Origin: Nymphaea colorata
Lineage: Eukaryota; Streptophyta; Magnoliopsida; Nymphaeales; Nymphaeaceae
Assembly (NCBI RefSeq): GCF_008831285.2
Contig: NC_045138.2
Span: 10,798,571-10,862,570 of the forward strand
Length of the DNA stretch: 64,000 nucleotides
Direction of reading: 5' to 3'
Shown: positions 11,726 through 22,866 of the stretch, one piece after another
How the letters are laid out: every line of letters begins with the position of its first letter
Numbering within the stretch: the stretch's first letter is position 1
Translations under genes and position numbers: made by a program
Notes under the pieces: model-generated
The model's database searches: none
What the model saw: only the letters and a program-made list of their open reading frames with translations
Told to the model about the DNA's origin: nothing

Positions 11726-12525
11726 TAACAATGCAGCAAAACAAATGCAAACAGCAGTAACAACAAAACACGGTTGTGCAGGTGGCAACAATAACAGTGC
11801 ATACGGCAAAAAAAAAGGGAACAAATGCACACGATGCAGATGAACCTGGCGACCGGCAGAGACAAAGAAGAAGGGCAGCAACAGCGACGACACTCCACAC
11901 ACGTTAGGAGAGGAACGAAAAGCGACTAGGCAGGCGAGACAACGTAGCAGAAGATCGAACGACCAACAGAAGCAGCGTACAGCTCAGTGACGATGAGTAA
12001 ACAGGTCAGTGATCTGGGACACTAAAAGATAGGCAGAGGCTCGGGTCTGAAACGTTGTGTAGAAAAATGTGAGACATGTAGTATGTTGACGGCAGGAGCA
12101 CAACAACTGCAACAGAGTCTCAGCGACAGAGGGCTTAGGTGCGGTCCAGTCCAACAGCGTCCCACCAAGATCGCCCACGATAGAGGATGCTGTCAGAGGA
12201 GAAAAACATTGGCTGCCGCCAGGATCGACCTGATGTTCAACTTTCACCAGAGTAGTAAGAACCACTTGAATAAGCAAAGCACTATGGCAACCAGCAACAC
12301 AGGCGATGGCAGATGAGTGGGGAGAGAGCAGTGGGAACAGGTGAGCAGGAGACGACCTCCACCACAACTTCACGACAGCAGCAGCAGTATAGAGACGCAG
12401 GCAAGCTGGAGATGACTTACCGCTGGGACTTGACACCTGAGCATCATGGCAAACCTCCATCGTCAGAACGATGCATGCTGCAATGTAACAGGGAGTTGGG
12501 CGACGGAGGATCCTTCGTTCCAACC
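11726..12525. other. GC-richer stretch between copia gag and CACTA fragment
   Basis: Base composition here is visibly richer in G and C than the neighbourhood, with CAGCAGCAR-type runs. It may be the leader or a degraded 5' LTR of the copia element. A minus-strand frame of 195 codons (11984-12571) resembles nothing known to me and runs into the CACTA fragment, so I do not call it a gene. Confidence 0.35.
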
Positions 12526-12529
12526 AAAC

Positions 12530-12840
12530 ATGAACAAAAAAGTCTTTGGAGAACTTGCATACTAGATACAACTTTCATTCAACATCTTTTAAAAGTTTAA
12601 AAAAAGTCTTTGCTTCCTCAATAACTTCATTGAAGCTTTTGTCATTACTTGCATCATTGTCAACTTTATCAACGCAGTTTATAAATGTATTTACCAATAT
12701 TTCTTGCATATCAACATCATTTTTGTGTCATGAAGCACTTGCTAGGGGTGTACTTGTTGTTGACATGCACTCCCCATGGTATATCCAATTTATATAATCT
12801 TTGCAAAACTCGTGACAAATTATGCCATCCATTGCATCCT
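12530..12840 (-). mobile_element. CACTA (En/Spm, TNP2-like) transposase fragment
   Basis: The minus strand encodes IICHEFCKDYINWIYHGE (about 12769-12825), resembling the transposase-associated domain at the N-terminus of plant CACTA transposases. It is followed by FNEVIEEAKTFFKLLKDVE and then KLYLVCKFSKDFF after a stop. These correspond to the family blocks that read roughly EAxxFYxLLKDAExxLYPGCxxFSKLSF. Only this ~300-bp segment is recognisable; the catalytic TNP2 domain and element ends are absent. Confidence 0.6.
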
Positions 12841-14516
12841 CTCAACTCTTAAAATAACAACTGTTAGACCATAAACATACACATCTAATCTTTTCATCAC
12901 TATTGAATTATTTTTTACAATAAATTTGACAAATTTATCAACCCCTGTAGAATATTATTCATTTAACATGTTTACATCCAGCCAAATGCAATAGAAAAAT
13001 ATTTAATATACATAAATAATATAATAAACATTGTATAGTATTCCAAGTATCCAAAGTACCTTTTTTTGCTGATCCAACGTTTGTCTATATAGAGATTACT
13101 TGCATACTTCGTATCAACTTCTTGACACTACAAAGTCATTAGAAATATAATTCCTTGCTACATAAAGTATCATACATCATTATCCCTGGTGCAGGCAATT
13201 TATGTTGGTGAATAACAAAGTAACACTTTATGCATCATATTGATTTTCAAATGCCTATAAATTCCTACATAAATGCTATGCATACACATTAGATCATCAA
13301 GGTCACAATCATATCATATGCATTGTATTCAACAATGTCCAAGGATTTAGTGTCACTTTTACATGCATGGTTTTATTTTACTTTTTGTATCTCATTTCCT
13401 TTGGATGTATATATGAATGGGTCTACTAGTGTTCTAATCATTGATGTTTTTTCAATCAATGTTAATTGTTGTGGACACCACAAAATGCATGACTTTGTAC
13501 GTTCTAACATTGGTTTTGAGGGAAAGATGGAGCATACAGTAAAAACAATTTCAGTTATTTTGTTCAGATACTTGTTTTGAAAACTCATTGACACTTGAGA
13601 ATTCCTAGTTGGCAGCAAAAAATATATCTAGTGTAAGTCTGTTGTAGGACACACTTTACTAAAGCAAATGCTGCTTTCAGACTGATGGTATAAAAGAGGA
13701 AACGTGTTGGGATGATTCAAATGCTAGCAAATTGATGTCATTTTCTATCAAATATAAAATTAACAAGAAACGACACATTCAACATAAAAATAGAAAATAA
13801 TTTCACCTATATTACTAGACAAAATGTAATTTGAAGTAATAAAGATGGAAATAGAAACTTCCAGTGAAGTGGCAAGTGAATCTCTTAAATTTTGAACTTG
13901 AGTGGGGCCCTGTGGGAGAAACAAGTAATAAAGCATGAAAATATCAACCCACATCTTCAAAAGCATAAGTGACAAAATCATAAAGCAACATAAAGAAGTG
14001 TTATGGAGACAAACTAGATTTATTTGATAGAAAAAATTATATTTATAACCAAAATGTAATAAATGTCAATGAGATACCTCACAATAGAAAATTTCATAAT
14101 AAAAGGATAAAATTTCAGGATGCACATGGAACTAAGATAACAAACTTTGGAAGCATCAGAAGCATTAAAACATCTACCAGACATTCACTCTATAGTTGAA
14201 ACATCGAGACCACATGTTGTGTGATTTGTAGGGTAGGCGCATGGATGAATGTAAACATGATCAACCAACATCTTGTTCAAATACTTGTTACTACTGTACA
14301 AACTAGTGCTTTTGTGAGGTTTATATAGACATGAAAATTTGGATAAAAGTCGATGCTTGATTCTAGAAACAAGTATTTGACTCTTTTTGCCATTTCCTAC
14401 ATAAGGAATGATGGTCATCTTGAAATCTTATTGCTAGTTTTCTCCCTTGACATGCAGAATTGAAGCTATTGTTCTTTGGTCAAGATTATTGGTTGTCTTA
14501 AGGCATGTTTCCCCTT
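12841..14516. other. AT-rich flank of the Tat element
   Basis: No gene is recognised. Parts of 14180-14420 resemble 36240-36400 on the far side of the retrotransposon (for example TGTGAGGTTTATATAG followed by CATGAAAA), suggesting a common dispersed repeat. Confidence 0.35.
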
Positions 14517-17500
14517 TGACATTTGTTTTGAAATCGATGATTAGGGATTTTGAAGATTGAAATTGAGTTCTTTGTTGTGAACTCAAGATGTTTTTTGGGT
14601 TGAAATTATGATGATCAATTTTTGAGAAAAATGGCAAAGTTACCTTAGCAAGCAAAATTGATTTTGAATTATCCTTTGCTAAATCGTGTGATTTGGTCTA
14701 AGATATTAGAAACTTGAGATTTGATTAGATAGTGTTCATTTTTTTGATGAAACATAGGTTTCAAATTGTTAGAAAATGTGTTGTTTTCAAAACATATTTT
14801 GGCCAAGATTATGAATGTATTGCTTGTGTTTTTTTTTGAAAGTTAAGTGAAATTTACAAATTCTTGTTGCAATATGACTTGGTCACTTTTTACAACTCAA
14901 ATTTGAGTCACTTAATTTCTTGAGAAAGTGCATGCGGTGCTATTGGCTTTAAATGAGTGTGAATGTGTGAAATGAGAAGGAAAACTATATGAAACATGCA
15001 ACCTTCACCTCTCTAATCTCTCAAAAGTTATACATTTGGAACATTCATGCTTCACTCTCTCATAATCTCTCAAAGTCCATTATACATCATACAATCTACA
15101 CACAAAGATTGATTTTAATTAAAATGTAGGACTTTCTCTAAATGTGCTTATTATATTCTTAAGAACAAATGTTAGAGAAGTAGTCTATAAGCTTGTGACT
15201 TAACATAAAATTATCAAAATGATAAAGAATCTACAAATGATGTCAAAATCAGTTTTTAAAATAATGGGAGACGTGAATGGCATCCACTTTTGTCTCAAAA
15301 TTGCCATAAAAATTAGATTTTATTCTGATTTAATAGCTTAAAATTAAAATATTGATTATAAGAGTGCTTTACTCTTAAAAAATGATGACATTCAGTTTTA
15401 CTCCATATGAACTAGACATCCAAGTCGGCAAAAAAACATGTGTCATATACTCTCATTCATGTTGTGGTTTGTCTACATATGAATTAAGCACCTAAATCGG
15501 CAAAAGGAATGTCTCATGTGCTCTCATTCATGTCATAAAATTCTAAGAACCTTTCTTTCTCCCCCAAATCAAACTAAATTCTAGATTCTTATGCTAAAAG
15601 ATCCATTCATTTCTTGGACTATTAAAAAACTTTTGATCAGATTCTTTAGGGGATACAAAGATTAGGGTCCTAAGTATGATCTTAAATTGTTCTTTAGACT
15701 TTATCAATCACATGTAAGTCTGAAAATTGATGAATGAAATCTGAAAATTCTAAAAGTTTTCTAGAGAGCCGATTAGGTAGGATTAGAATCTCTTTTTTTT
15801 TTGTTCTACAAGACATAGCCGCTTTGTGGCTGAACATTGGTAAAGCTTGTAAACTTTGAAATTATTAAATTAACTCTTTTAAAGTATGATCTAATTTCAG
15901 CAACTTGTGTACACTTTACGTATGCATTGCTGGAATTAAACAAATTTTAAGATGAAAGAAAAGTCCGCTTTGTGGCTGAACATTGGTAAAGCTTGTAAAC
16001 TTTGAAATTCTTAAATTAACTCTTTCAAAGTATGATCTAATTTCAGCAACTTGCGTACACTTTACGTATGCATTGCTGGAATTAAACAAATTTTAAGATG
16101 AAAGAAAAGTAATTTCATAGCTTTGCACAATGAAAATCAATAAAATGATCCCTTTTCTTAAAAAGCAGTTTGCAAACGTGTTCCAACTTAATTTTAAAAG
16201 AGAAAAATGGCTTTTAACAAGAGATTACACGTGCATATATATAATAATATATATATATATATGTATACATATCTTACTCCTCAAAATGAAATTTTATCAA
16301 GGGACAGCATGACTCATGAATTATGATGATTCATGACTGGGTTCTTTTACGTTGGAAGATTGAAAACTAGTTTCTAATCTTCTCTACTACTCTTTATCAA
16401 TTAAATTGAAAAACATGAGGCAAAATGACTTTAATTGAAAAGGAAAACAAGACAATGTCAAGCTAGTTCGTCCATATTTTACCATGCAAGGGTGGATTAC
16501 ATTCATAAGAATGTATCGGTCTCTAATATTCATTTTCATCATATATGTTGCAGCAAAATCACAATTTCACTGTGGGATTCTCTCATAGTAGGGAGTTCAA
16601 AATGGTTTTAAACTTGTTGTTTTGAAAGGGACGTGGCCTTGGGGTCCTTTTCAAAATTTGATTCATGGGTTCATCTTTTAGAAAACTGACTCAAGCATGT
16701 ATTATGCATTAACATGTATATGTAATCTTAGTTTTTCCCTAGTTGGACATCATTTCCAGCCATGAAATAAATGAAAATAAACCCTTCCCATGAGTGCTTA
16801 AATTAAAAATAAGTGCAAGAAACTGAAATCGATGAAAATGAATTAGAGTCACCTACCTTGTGGTCGGTCTTGATGATTGATCTTTCTCCTTGCTTGTTTT
16901 CTAAATCAGGCAATCCTAAGCAAGAATCCCAGCTTGGATTCGAGCTTAGCAAAGCAAGAAGAAGAAGAATGACTTGCTGGAATTTGCAATGGGGAAGAGA
17001 GTGCTTCTCATCATGAAAATCCTAAGTAAGGGTTCACTTAAGCACCATAACTTAACAAAATCAATGGAGAGAATAGGGGAAGCCGAAGAAGACAATGAGA
17101 TAGTGGGGGAAGAGGGCTTGGACGAATTTTTCTTCTCCCCCTTGGCTTCTCCCTCCTAGCTGCAATTGGTGCCATATTTGGGTGCACCTAGGTCAAACCT
17201 ACATGGATTAAGTAAGTAAGGTGAGTTTAATTCGAAAACTTATTGTTTCTTTGGAATTTGATTTTTTTTAACTACGGGAGAGAGAGAGAGATTTATGTCT
17301 CTCTTTTCCTATGAACACATATTCATTTCTTTTGAAAATAATTTTTTATTTAATTGAGGGCAGATATTTTTGAAAAAGGAGCGGTGCGTGACCTCTTGGG
17401 TGGACTTCTGTCCACATGATCTAGGTTGGGCCCACACGTGGGTCCCACATGGTCTTTTAGATCGAATTAGATTCAATTCTCGGATTTAAATCAAAATTTG

Positions 17501-17715
17501 AATTTTGCAATCAGATTTGGATTCCAAATCCTAAGTTGGATCTAGTTTGGACTCGTAATCCTACTTTGGGAATCATGTCATGAGTCAAATTCATGATTTG
17601 AATCTAAATTGTGTTTAGATTCGAAATTGGCTTTGAAATTATAATTTTCCACAATTTTTTTGTAAAATTTTGACATTGCTTTAATTCTGATGTATAAAAA
17701 ATTGAGGTGTTAACA
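14517..17715 (-). repeat. 3' LTR of the Tat element
   Basis: Matches the right-hand LTR along most of its length, starting at TGACATTTGTT and ending GGTGTTAACA on the plus strand. Differences from the partner: a 146-bp tandem duplication (15819-16110), about 245 bp near 15535-15770 and about 90 bp near 16265-16350 that the partner lacks, and loss of about 860 bp present at 33078-33935 in the partner. Point differences are scattered, so the insertion is not recent. Confidence 0.85.
15819..16110. repeat. 146-bp tandem duplication inside the 3' LTR
   Basis: The segment starting CCGCTTTGTGGCTGAACATT and ending GATGAAAGAAAAGT occurs twice in tandem (15819-15963 and 15965-16108). The matching place in the other LTR (31979-32122) has a single copy, so the duplication arose after insertion of the element. 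Confidence 0.85.
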
Positions 17716-17730
17716 GATGCCCTCTTTGCT
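17716..17730 (-). promoter_or_regulatory. polypurine tract of the Tat element
   Basis: On the minus strand CAAAGAGGGCATC immediately precedes TGTTAACACC, the start of the 3' LTR. A purine-rich run ending in GGGCATC at this place is the usual plus-strand primer of plant gypsy elements. Confidence 0.6.
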
Positions 17731-18772
17731 GTTAAGCAAGTTAAAGAATTTGCTTAATAGCAAAGATTTACGCACCAAATTTTTGTAAATGGTTTGCAAC
17801 ATCTATTTTTCAAATAATGTTGAGTCATCCTCTCTCGAGGGGAAATGCTAGGCATAGACCTGAAATAAGAAGATTTTCCTCTATCTCACAGGAGACTTTG
17901 TAGAGGAATTAATGTTGATCAGAAAATTTTACAATTGTGAAGGTTTTTGCATTTGATGATTGGAGAACTTAGCCCTTGACGCCTTCTTAACTATTGGCAA
18001 GTGCTTTTTCTTTCTTTTTTGCTTAGCTTTTCACCTTTTGGCTTTACCTTTTGAATTTTGATTTTCTTTTTGAGCTACCCTTCACTCTTGGGGGAAATTC
18101 CTCACCACCCCAAAAGCTACTATGGAGTTTCACTGCTTTGGTGGTTTTGTGTAGTTTGCTTTATGTAATATCAAGTTTATCGGGCTTTCTTCTGAACCCT
18201 TGTAGCGAGCTTTGGGCTGGTAACTCTCAGACCAGTTGGCCTTACCAAATGTAAAACACTCTTCAGACTTACTCGAATTCAGAAGGCTTTAGAAGATTTA
18301 ATATAAGCAAAATGTTCATACATTGCTTTTTAACTTCATGGCATAAGCATAGGTTGTATGCCAACCCGCAAATGCAGAGCTTTGAACCAAATGAACATCT
18401 ACACTCACCCCGAGCTCATCGCTCAACTCATTTTGTGTGATAGCTTTTTCTTGCATCTTGCCAAGGTTTTTTTAGGTTACAAGAGCTTTTTTCTTACAGC
18501 ATCCCATGCTAAACCTTTACAAATGCCCAATTGTCAGGACCAACATTAATTTCTATACATTAATCCCTCAATTTCATTGAAATTTCTTGCATAGTTCAAG
18601 CCAATGCCTTGTTGTTGTCCTCAAGACTTGGGCTGAGTTTGAAAATTTTGGAAATTTTTTATGCATTTTTTGAAACTTTGTCTAAGGGATACTGTGCCCC
18701 TTAGTTGGTTTGAAAATTGATTAGAATGTGTTTATCAAAGCCCAATTGTTTTGAAATTTTTGAATTGCAAAT
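17731..18772. other. non-coding 3' region between integrase and 3' LTR
   Basis: No domain is recognised. Plus-strand open frames (for example 18051-18254) look accidental. Long spacers here are normal for Tat-lineage elements. Confidence 0.45.
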
Positions 18773-19324
18773 TCAAGTATAGAATTTCTTGAGATGCAAA
18801 GCACTAATTGGATCAGGGATTTCGACCCCAACGGCATCAATCAGTCGATAAGAATTATGAGGTAGAACTTCTTTGATGACATATGGTCCTTCCTAGTTTA
18901 GTGCTCATTTTTCTTTGGGTCTACTCCTGAGTGGAACTATAGATCTTAGTACAAGATCATTTACCTGGAGTTTTCTTTCAATGACCGATTTGACATAATT
19001 GTGATAGACTTCAGCATGCTCTGTCGCTTGCAGTCTTTTCTCGTCTAAGAGGTCTAATTAAGCAAGTCTCATTTTTTTATACTCTCTAATTGAGAGTTCA
19101 ATGAGCATAGCAAATTTCATTGTTGGTTTTTGGACATGTAATGGAAGGATAATTCCGGTTCCATACACTAATTCTGTTAGTGTAGCATTGGTGGGAGTTC
19201 GAACTGTAGTTTGATATGTCCAAAATGCATTGTGTATTTTCTTGTGCCAATCTCGGTCTATTTCAACAGTCCTTTTTAAGACACGAATCAAAATCTTGTT
19301 GGTTGCTTCCACTTAGCCATTACA
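18773..19324 (-). pseudogene. Tat integrase, C-terminal half (after the insertion)
   Basis: Minus-strand reading continues from the insertion edge: CNG, then a stop replacing Gln, VEATNKILIRVLKRTVE, then WHKKIHNAFWTYQTTVRTPT. The C-terminal domain reads GPYVIKEVLPHNSYRLIDAV and ISALHLKKFYT with a stop at 18773. Several in-frame stops show decay. It joins directly to the N-terminal half at 22901 once the inserted block is removed. Confidence 0.85.
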
Positions 19325-19397
19325 TGAAGTGTCATGCCGACTACCACTGTCAGGGGGGGGGAGCGAAGCTTAGCGAGCTTTAGAAGGCCGACCTTCT

Positions 19398-19444
19398 TGA
19401 AAGGTCAATACTGTATTTACAGGTCAGGACTGACCTTACCAAAA
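19398..19444. repeat. left arm of inverted repeat flanking the polymerase gene
   Basis: This 47-base segment, from TGAAAGGTCAATACTG to GACTGACCTTACCAAAA, matches the reverse complement of 22674-22720 with only a few differences. The two arms lie on either side of the polymerase ORF and resemble the terminal inverted repeats of linear plasmids, though they do not sit at the extreme ends of the insertion. Confidence 0.8.
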
Positions 19445-19463
19445 GCCTGCCTTATTCAGGCTT
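19443..19463. terminator. stem-loop just 3' of the polymerase stop
   Basis: AAGCCTG and CAGGCTT pair around a 7-base CCTTATT loop, eight bases beyond the stop codon of the minus-strand polymerase. In an organellar setting such a hairpin could stabilise or end a transcript. Its function here is inferred only from position. Confidence 0.4.
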
Positions 19464-19470
19464 TCCGCTT

Positions 19471-22302
19471 TTAGACTGCCACTGTCAAAGCGACAAGCCA
19501 TAAGTCTATGTCTATTACATCTATAGGTCGTGTGTCTATCCAAACATGATTGGAATCATAGACATTCTGTCTTTTATGACTATGTGGTAGTCGTAATTGG
19601 ATGAGAATCTCTTTTTTTCCAATCAGGAGTTTTTTCCAGTCGATTCTAAAATTAGCTACAGTGGGGATCTGACCCGTTAGAGATAGATCTGCTAATTGCT
19701 TTTTAAACCATTCAGATGTGACTAAATCTTTAGCTGGACCTTTGTGTTTAATAATTTGTCTATCATCTTCTATGTCTAACATATAACTTTTAGGTGCTAA
19801 GAAGATTCCTCTCTTGACATGGTCTTCGAGTTTAAACTTACCCAATTCAAAGGAAGAGATCAAATCGTCAGGAAGAGGACTTCCTAGAACTATTGAGTCA
19901 GTATCAGTATAGTAACAGTCAGGTCTGGAAATGTATGGGTACATATGAATACGAGCACATGCAGTGATAGCAGCAGCCAATTGAACAGCCGACATCTTAG
20001 GAGCTTTCCATTCATCGTCGTCAGCAAAGCTACTATTGCTACTGTAATTGACCATATAATAATGATCGGTCAGCTTCTCTGCAGATTTAAAATTATCCGT
20101 CATCATCAATTCTTCATATTTCTTGTGATTGCAGATCTCTGTTACTATACTTTCAGGATTCATACCAAATCTACCATATATGAAATTCATTAGAATCTTA
20201 TAAATATATGTCATAGCTTCATCACCAGCTTTCTTGGTTTCTAGTCTGCTTTCAAAAAGGTTTGAGATGAAGCCTTCGAAAGGACTTGACTTCTTCTCAA
20301 ACAAATACCCCCTAAGAGGAATGACTTGGTAACCTAAATCGTGTGCAAACTTCAACTCTTCGCTATAAAAGACTCCAATGAATTTACCTGTAGGAAAGAG
20401 TAAAGTACCATATTTATCCTTATAGGGCAAGAATGGACGTGATATATGAGTAGGACATACTACATAGGCCTCAATAAAGCCAAACAAGCTATCCAATCCA
20501 ACGCGCTCCAAATTATTCTTCCAGACAGGTATACCACAAGGCATAGAATAGGATTTCATAATATGAGGATATAATGAGTTCACATCATAATAGTAAAGAT
20601 TCTCACCATAGGGCTTATAGACATCAACATGACCCCCATAATAGCCACGCCTAATAAATGTGTCTTGGTTTCTTGTAGGTATATTAATATGAAAGGTCTC
20701 ATCATCAAAATAATTCTTACGAAAGATTTTCAAGGCAAGCGATGATATTGTCATCACATCCTCGACATCAATACTGTATTTAGACCAATTAATCTCTTGA
20801 GCCTTCAACATCACACCACCTAAGATCAGGATATCTTGGCGAAGATATTTGATCAAATCCACACTATTCAACAGAAGATTAGACACAGACAAATCCACAT
20901 GTGGGATAGAACCTTTGGATCCTAATTCAGGGCATAATGTCTTTCCCAATGTTTCCAGAGAGCTAGGCATTAATGTGCAAGAATCTCTGAAACGAAATAA
21001 TAACTTATCGCCAAGATAAACTTTCAACTCGTAAAGTTTATGATTCCTCAACAATGTTTTGATTTTATACTGATTACCACGATCAACATAATACCTCAGA
21101 ATGAAAATGCCATCAAATCGGGCAAAATTATGGAAATATACTGTTCGAAGACGAACACCACTATTTTTTTTCACATATTCTTCCAAAGTGGATAAAAACT
21201 CAAATAACATTTTTTCACTCCTCTCTTCAAAGGTAGGATAAACATTAATGTGGTTTTCACTGAAAAAGGTTTGAATAGAATAGGAAGGTAGGGATGTTAG
21301 ATCATCACCTGGTTTAACTACTAAGAAACCTGCAGCATAAGGAACATGAACATAATTCAAGACTATAGTCTCTAGATCGGCTACAATGAAAGGACGACAT
21401 TCTTTTTGATGACCTTTGATAGCGCTGATTTTAGAGGAAATACGAGTTTGTTTATACATCAGTGATAGGACTTCGGGTAGATTACCACTGACGATTTCAG
21501 AATCCATAACATTTCTGATTCTTCCAAGAAGATTTGATATATTAGGAAAGTCTAATGATTGACTGGAATCCTTAGATTGATAATAGATACGAATAAAGAC
21601 ACTTTTAATCACAGCATCATGATATTTCTCACCATTTAACCTAACAAGTTGTTCAATCATATCATATATCCTCTTTTTGTGAAGTCTATTACCTACAGGA
21701 TCACACAATGGAATAGCATGACCTAAAGTCAAGGATATATCATAGGATGCTGGTAATTGCATAGTATATCCAATTGTAAATTTCACATACTCAGAATCAA
21801 TATTGTAAGCGTACTGTTCGACCAACTGTATGAAGGCTAATGTTATAACTTCAAAATCATTAGTTCGAGGGTATGGCTCTACAAAACTCATAGAAGCATA
21901 GATAGATCCAGGATAAAGAAGTGTAAATCGAACATAATCTGTAATCCTTTGCAAAGTTTGCCAATAACTATATAAAGCATAATTGGTGAAATCAGAATCA
22001 AACCTCTTCTTGGTGAAAGAAGAATAAAACCTCTTATTGGTGAAATCAGAATCAAACCTCTTAGTCACATAGTACCTTTCATCAAACATAATACCAGACG
22101 CACGATTAAAGAACCTCAAACTCATATAGGACCTTTCATACAATATAATACCAGACGCACGATTAAATAACCTCATACTCACGCTCTCAAATTGGTGTGA
22201 CCTTTTAGCGCTCTCAAATTGGTGTGACCTTTTAGCACTCTCAAATTGGTGTGACCTTTTAGGGGATAAGGCCTGTCCCTTCATATAAGTTTTTTGTTTC
22301 AT
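19471..22302 (-). CDS. dpo: protein-primed family-B DNA polymerase (linear mitochondrial plasmid type)
   Basis: A 943-residue uninterrupted frame. Exonuclease motifs: ADLE (D309, E311), NFARFD (N392, D397) and YLRQD (Y486, D490). A YYGG motif lies at 554-557. Polymerase motifs: A DVNSLYP (573-579), B KILMNFIYG (702-710), C YTDTDS (798-803), and KHKG (852-855). FPTGKFIGVF (636-645) also suits this group. All catalytic acids are present. Such enzymes replicate linear plasmids from a terminal protein. The first ~300 residues, upstream of the exonuclease, could carry the terminal-protein part as proposed for related plasmids. Residues 14-40 contain three copies of KRSHQFES(A/V), 45-78 two copies of FNRASGI, and 81-107 three copies of KRFxSxFTx. 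The ATG at 22302 fits, with no in-frame alternative before the repeats. No partner RNA polymerase gene is present. Expression from its nuclear position is doubtful. Confidence 0.92.
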   Translation of the reverse strand: MKQKTYMKGQALSPKRSHQFESAKRSHQFESAKRSHQFESVSMRLFNRASGIILYERSYMSLRFFNRASGIMFDERYYVTKRFDSDFTNKRFYSSFTKKRFDSDFTNYALYSYWQTLQRITDYVRFTLLYPGSIYASMSFVEPYPRTNDFEVITLAFIQLVEQYAYNIDSEYVKFTIGYTMQLPASYDISLTLGHAIPLCDPVGNRLHKKRIYDMIEQLVRLNGEKYHDAVIKSVFIRIYYQSKDSSQSLDFPNISNLLGRIRNVMDSEIVSGNLPEVLSLMYKQTRISSKISAIKGHQKECRPFIVADLETIVLNYVHVPYAAGFLVVKPGDDLTSLPSYSIQTFFSENHINVYPTFEERSEKMLFEFLSTLEEYVKKNSGVRLRTVYFHNFARFDGIFILRYYVDRGNQYKIKTLLRNHKLYELKVYLGDKLLFRFRDSCTLMPSSLETLGKTLCPELGSKGSIPHVDLSVSNLLLNSVDLIKYLRQDILILGGVMLKAQEINWSKYSIDVEDVMTISSLALKIFRKNYFDDETFHINIPTRNQDTFIRRGYYGGHVDVYKPYGENLYYYDVNSLYPHIMKSYSMPCGIPVWKNNLERVGLDSLFGFIEAYVVCPTHISRPFLPYKDKYGTLLFPTGKFIGVFYSEELKFAHDLGYQVIPLRGYLFEKKSSPFEGFISNLFESRLETKKAGDEAMTYIYKILMNFIYGRFGMNPESIVTEICNHKKYEELMMTDNFKSAEKLTDHYYMVNYSSNSSFADDDEWKAPKMSAVQLAAAITACARIHMYPYISRPDCYYTDTDSIVLGSPLPDDLISSFELGKFKLEDHVKRGIFLAPKSYMLDIEDDRQIIKHKGPAKDLVTSEWFKKQLADLSLTGQIPTVANFRIDWKKLLIGKKEILIQLRLPHSHKRQNVYDSNHVWIDTRPIDVIDIDLWLVALTVAV
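22178..22263. repeat. 27-bp tandem repeat (x3) in the polymerase N-terminus
   Basis: CTCTCAAATTGGTGTGACCT with its extension TTTAGCG recurs three times at a 27-bp period. Because the period is a multiple of three, it encodes a 9-residue repeat and keeps the frame. Confidence 0.9.
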
Positions 22303-22464
22303 GGTTTGTTTTTTTTTTACTTAACTTAACTCCTATATTCTTCGTATTGGGGTGTATTTTTTACCCGAACCCTAAAAGAGGGTAGGGGGTGTATTTTCTT
22401 CTACGTATTCTCGACTGGTTCTGAACATCATGGTACCGAACTTCATGGTACCGGTATCTATTAA
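22303..22464. other. 5' flank of the polymerase ORF
   Basis: Includes a poly-T run (22308-22317), CCCTAAAAGAGGGTAGGG and a doubled CATGGTACCG at about 22429-22453. No promoter can be assigned. Confidence 0.35.
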
Positions 22465-22642
22465 CCTACTACTCTAGTAGTAGACTAATACTACTCATTC
22501 ATTTGTTAGTCTATTCCCCTCCAAGGTGGGGGGGGATGGGATATGCAGGTTTATTTTACGATACTAGTAGCCTACTACTCTAGTAGTAGACTACTACTAC
22601 TCATTCATTTTAGTCTATTCCCCTAAAAGGGGAGATGGGATA
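22465..22642. repeat. direct repeats of ~75 bp with near-palindromic core
   Basis: CCTACTACTCTAGTAGTAG starts two similar segments (22465-22545 and 22571-22642). Both continue through ACTACTCATTCATT and TAGTCTATTCCCCT and end GATGGGATAT. The core CTACTACTCTAGTAGTAG is nearly its own complement, so each copy could form a small hairpin. Similar short repeats are frequent in organellar plasmids. Confidence 0.8.
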
Positions 22643-22656
22643 TAGGGTGTATTTTT

Positions 22657-22866
22657 CAAGACAGTCTTGATCTTTTTGGTAAGGTCAGTCCTGACTTTGA
22701 AATGCAGTATTGACCTTTCAATAAGAATCAGTCCTGATCTTTCAAGATAGTGATCTTTTTGGTAAGGTTAGTCCTGACTTTGAAATACAGTATTGAAATA
22801 CTACCCTCATGATTAGACCATGTCCCTGACCTTACCAAAAAGATCAAGACTATCTTGAAAGGTCAG
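22657..22866. repeat. cluster of inverted and direct repeats at the right side of the insertion
   Basis: CTTGATCTTTTTGGTAAGGT occurs at 22667 and, slightly changed, near 22751. Its reverse complement ACCTTACCAAAAAGATCAAG occurs at about 22830-22849. Segment 22657-22688 can pair with 22827-22858 to form a long hairpin, and 22674-22720 pairs with the left arm at 19398-19444. The blocks look like rearranged copies of one terminal repeat. Confidence 0.75.

Noticed and set aside
11984-12571. 195-codon minus-strand ORF
   Set aside because: No resemblance to known proteins. It crosses from CACTA-derived sequence into unrelated GC-richer DNA, so it is a chance frame.
18051-18549. Two plus-strand ORFs near the 3' LTR of the Tat element
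   Set aside because: They lie in the element's non-coding 3' spacer on the opposite strand and show no domain.
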